64,000 nucleotides of DNA from positions 39,911,779 through 39,975,778 of the forward strand of contig NC_079206.1 of NCBI RefSeq assembly GCF_026745355.1. Reading direction: 5' to 3'. Position numbers and translations under genes: made by a program. This document shows positions 63,238 to 64,000 of this stretch, one piece after another. Under the pieces are notes generated by a model, which searched no databases, had not been told where the DNA came from, and saw nothing but the letters and a program-made list of their open reading frames with translations. Position 1 is the first letter of the stretch, and every line of letters begins with the position of its first letter. Source of the DNA: Beta vulgaris subsp. vulgaris (taxonomy: Eukaryota; Streptophyta; Magnoliopsida; Caryophyllales; Amaranthaceae).

Positions 63238-64000
63238 CAAAGTGCCATGGCACATTAATGAAAAAGTAGAAACGTATACATTTATATTGGCTCTCTGCCA
63301 AGCAGAATTCATATAATACAAATCTACTTTCGCTCTATGGCTGTCTCTTTACTTGTTATGTCTTACTATTATTAGGGGCATCCTATCACCGGCCGAAACG
63401 GTGGTCTAGAACAAAATCATCAATAAAGAGCAGCAAAATAAAAATACTTCTATTAGGAGATCGGCCAAACATGTTATAAATCATTAAGGTTTAAACATGA
63501 CGAAAGCCATCATTTGATAAACTTATAAAGTTAACATCAATCTCCTAAACGAAGGCGACCGAAATTAAGAATCCTTATTAAAGGGGTCTTACTTTCCATC
63601 AAAGGGCCACCCACAGTAATAACCACCTTAGTAAAGGAATAATCTATTACAAATCGAAACCAGGACGGATTGCTCGGCCGAACTGGCTTGCCAATATACT
63701 TAAGTATTCTGCCTTGAAAAGTATGTTACTATCAAGCATGATTGTTCTCGTTCTTGGAACGAAGAATTTTCCCGATCCTCTTCGTCCAAGAAGGGGGGGG
63801 GGGAGAGAACCAACACATAGTAAATACACTAAAGCAAGTAGCAAATCATCCAGAGTCAAGTGTCATGGAATGACCTTAGTATGTAGATGAACAAGCCCTT
63901 GTGCAAGTTTTGACGAGCAACTCTGGCACTTGGTGTTGAAATAATGCTTGCATCCATTCGTCCATGATTGGAACGTCCACATTTTAGGCCGAATAACTTT
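63238..64000 (+). other. 3' untranslated region of element G, LTR not resolved
   Basis: GGCCGAAACGGTGGTC and repeated GGCCGA words (63390-63700, 63980) are typical of the long spacer after pol in Tat-type elements. No polypurine tract or LTR start could be fixed before the window ends. A poly(G) run is at 63795-63804. Confidence 0.5.

Noticed and set aside
21290..64000. Endogenous pararetrovirus or other viral insertion
   Set aside because: All reverse-transcriptase regions belong to Ty1/copia or Ty3 elements with integrase, LTRs or tRNA primer sites; no movement-protein or coat-protein region was seen.

Overview
The window is nuclear DNA from a flowering plant, most likely a eudicot. It is AT-rich and carries one split host gene with GT/AG introns. 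The rest is a nest of plant-type mobile elements: Ty1/copia and Ty3 LTR retrotransposons, CACTA, hAT, Stowaway, Tourist-like and Mutator-like DNA elements, and long microsatellites. The species cannot be named from the sequence. There is no sign of bacterial DNA, an operon or a CRISPR array.

Host gene (1-16258, + strand). The C-terminal part of an organellar RNase II/R-type exoribonuclease (RNR1 type) is spread over seven, possibly eight, exons. The gene enters from the left of the window, so its N-terminus and its RNB aspartate cluster are not seen. The two longest introns are about 5 kb each and are filled with old insertions. These are a Ty3 remnant with two diverged LTRs, a long-terminal-inverted-repeat element, a hAT MITE, Stowaway MITEs, a Mutator-like element with an internal tandem duplication, and two related inverted-end elements around a TA microsatellite. 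All exons keep their frame and consensus splice sites, so the gene looks functional.

Intergenic spacer (16259-21290). It holds a tandem duplication, a Stowaway MITE, a Tourist-like MITE made largely of a TTCAG pentamer array, and the 3' tail of a minus-strand copia element.

Nested retrotransposon block (21290-64000). In order: a plus-strand Ty3 pseudogene (A) broken inside its reverse transcriptase by the 2.4 kb LTR of a minus-strand chromodomain-type Ty3 element (B); a short CACTA terminus; a plus-strand Tat-type Ty3 element (C) with two RNase H regions and no reverse transcriptase; a plus-strand copia fragment (E) with its 3' LTR; a second copy of the long-TIR element; the 3' part and LTR of an Athila-like element; a minus-strand SIRE-like copia element (D) with an env-like ORF, split by a 7.8 kb CACTA element that contains a second, younger CACTA; and a nearly complete but heavily mutated Tat-type Ty3 element (G) that runs to the right edge.

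Nothing here forms a new multi-gene system. The observations most worth checking are a possible in-frame 66 nt extra exon in the RNR1-like gene, two copies of an apparently unnamed long-TIR element family, a hAT MITE and a pentamer-bearing Tourist-like MITE with clear target-site duplications, and a gene-like segment carried inside the nested CACTA elements.
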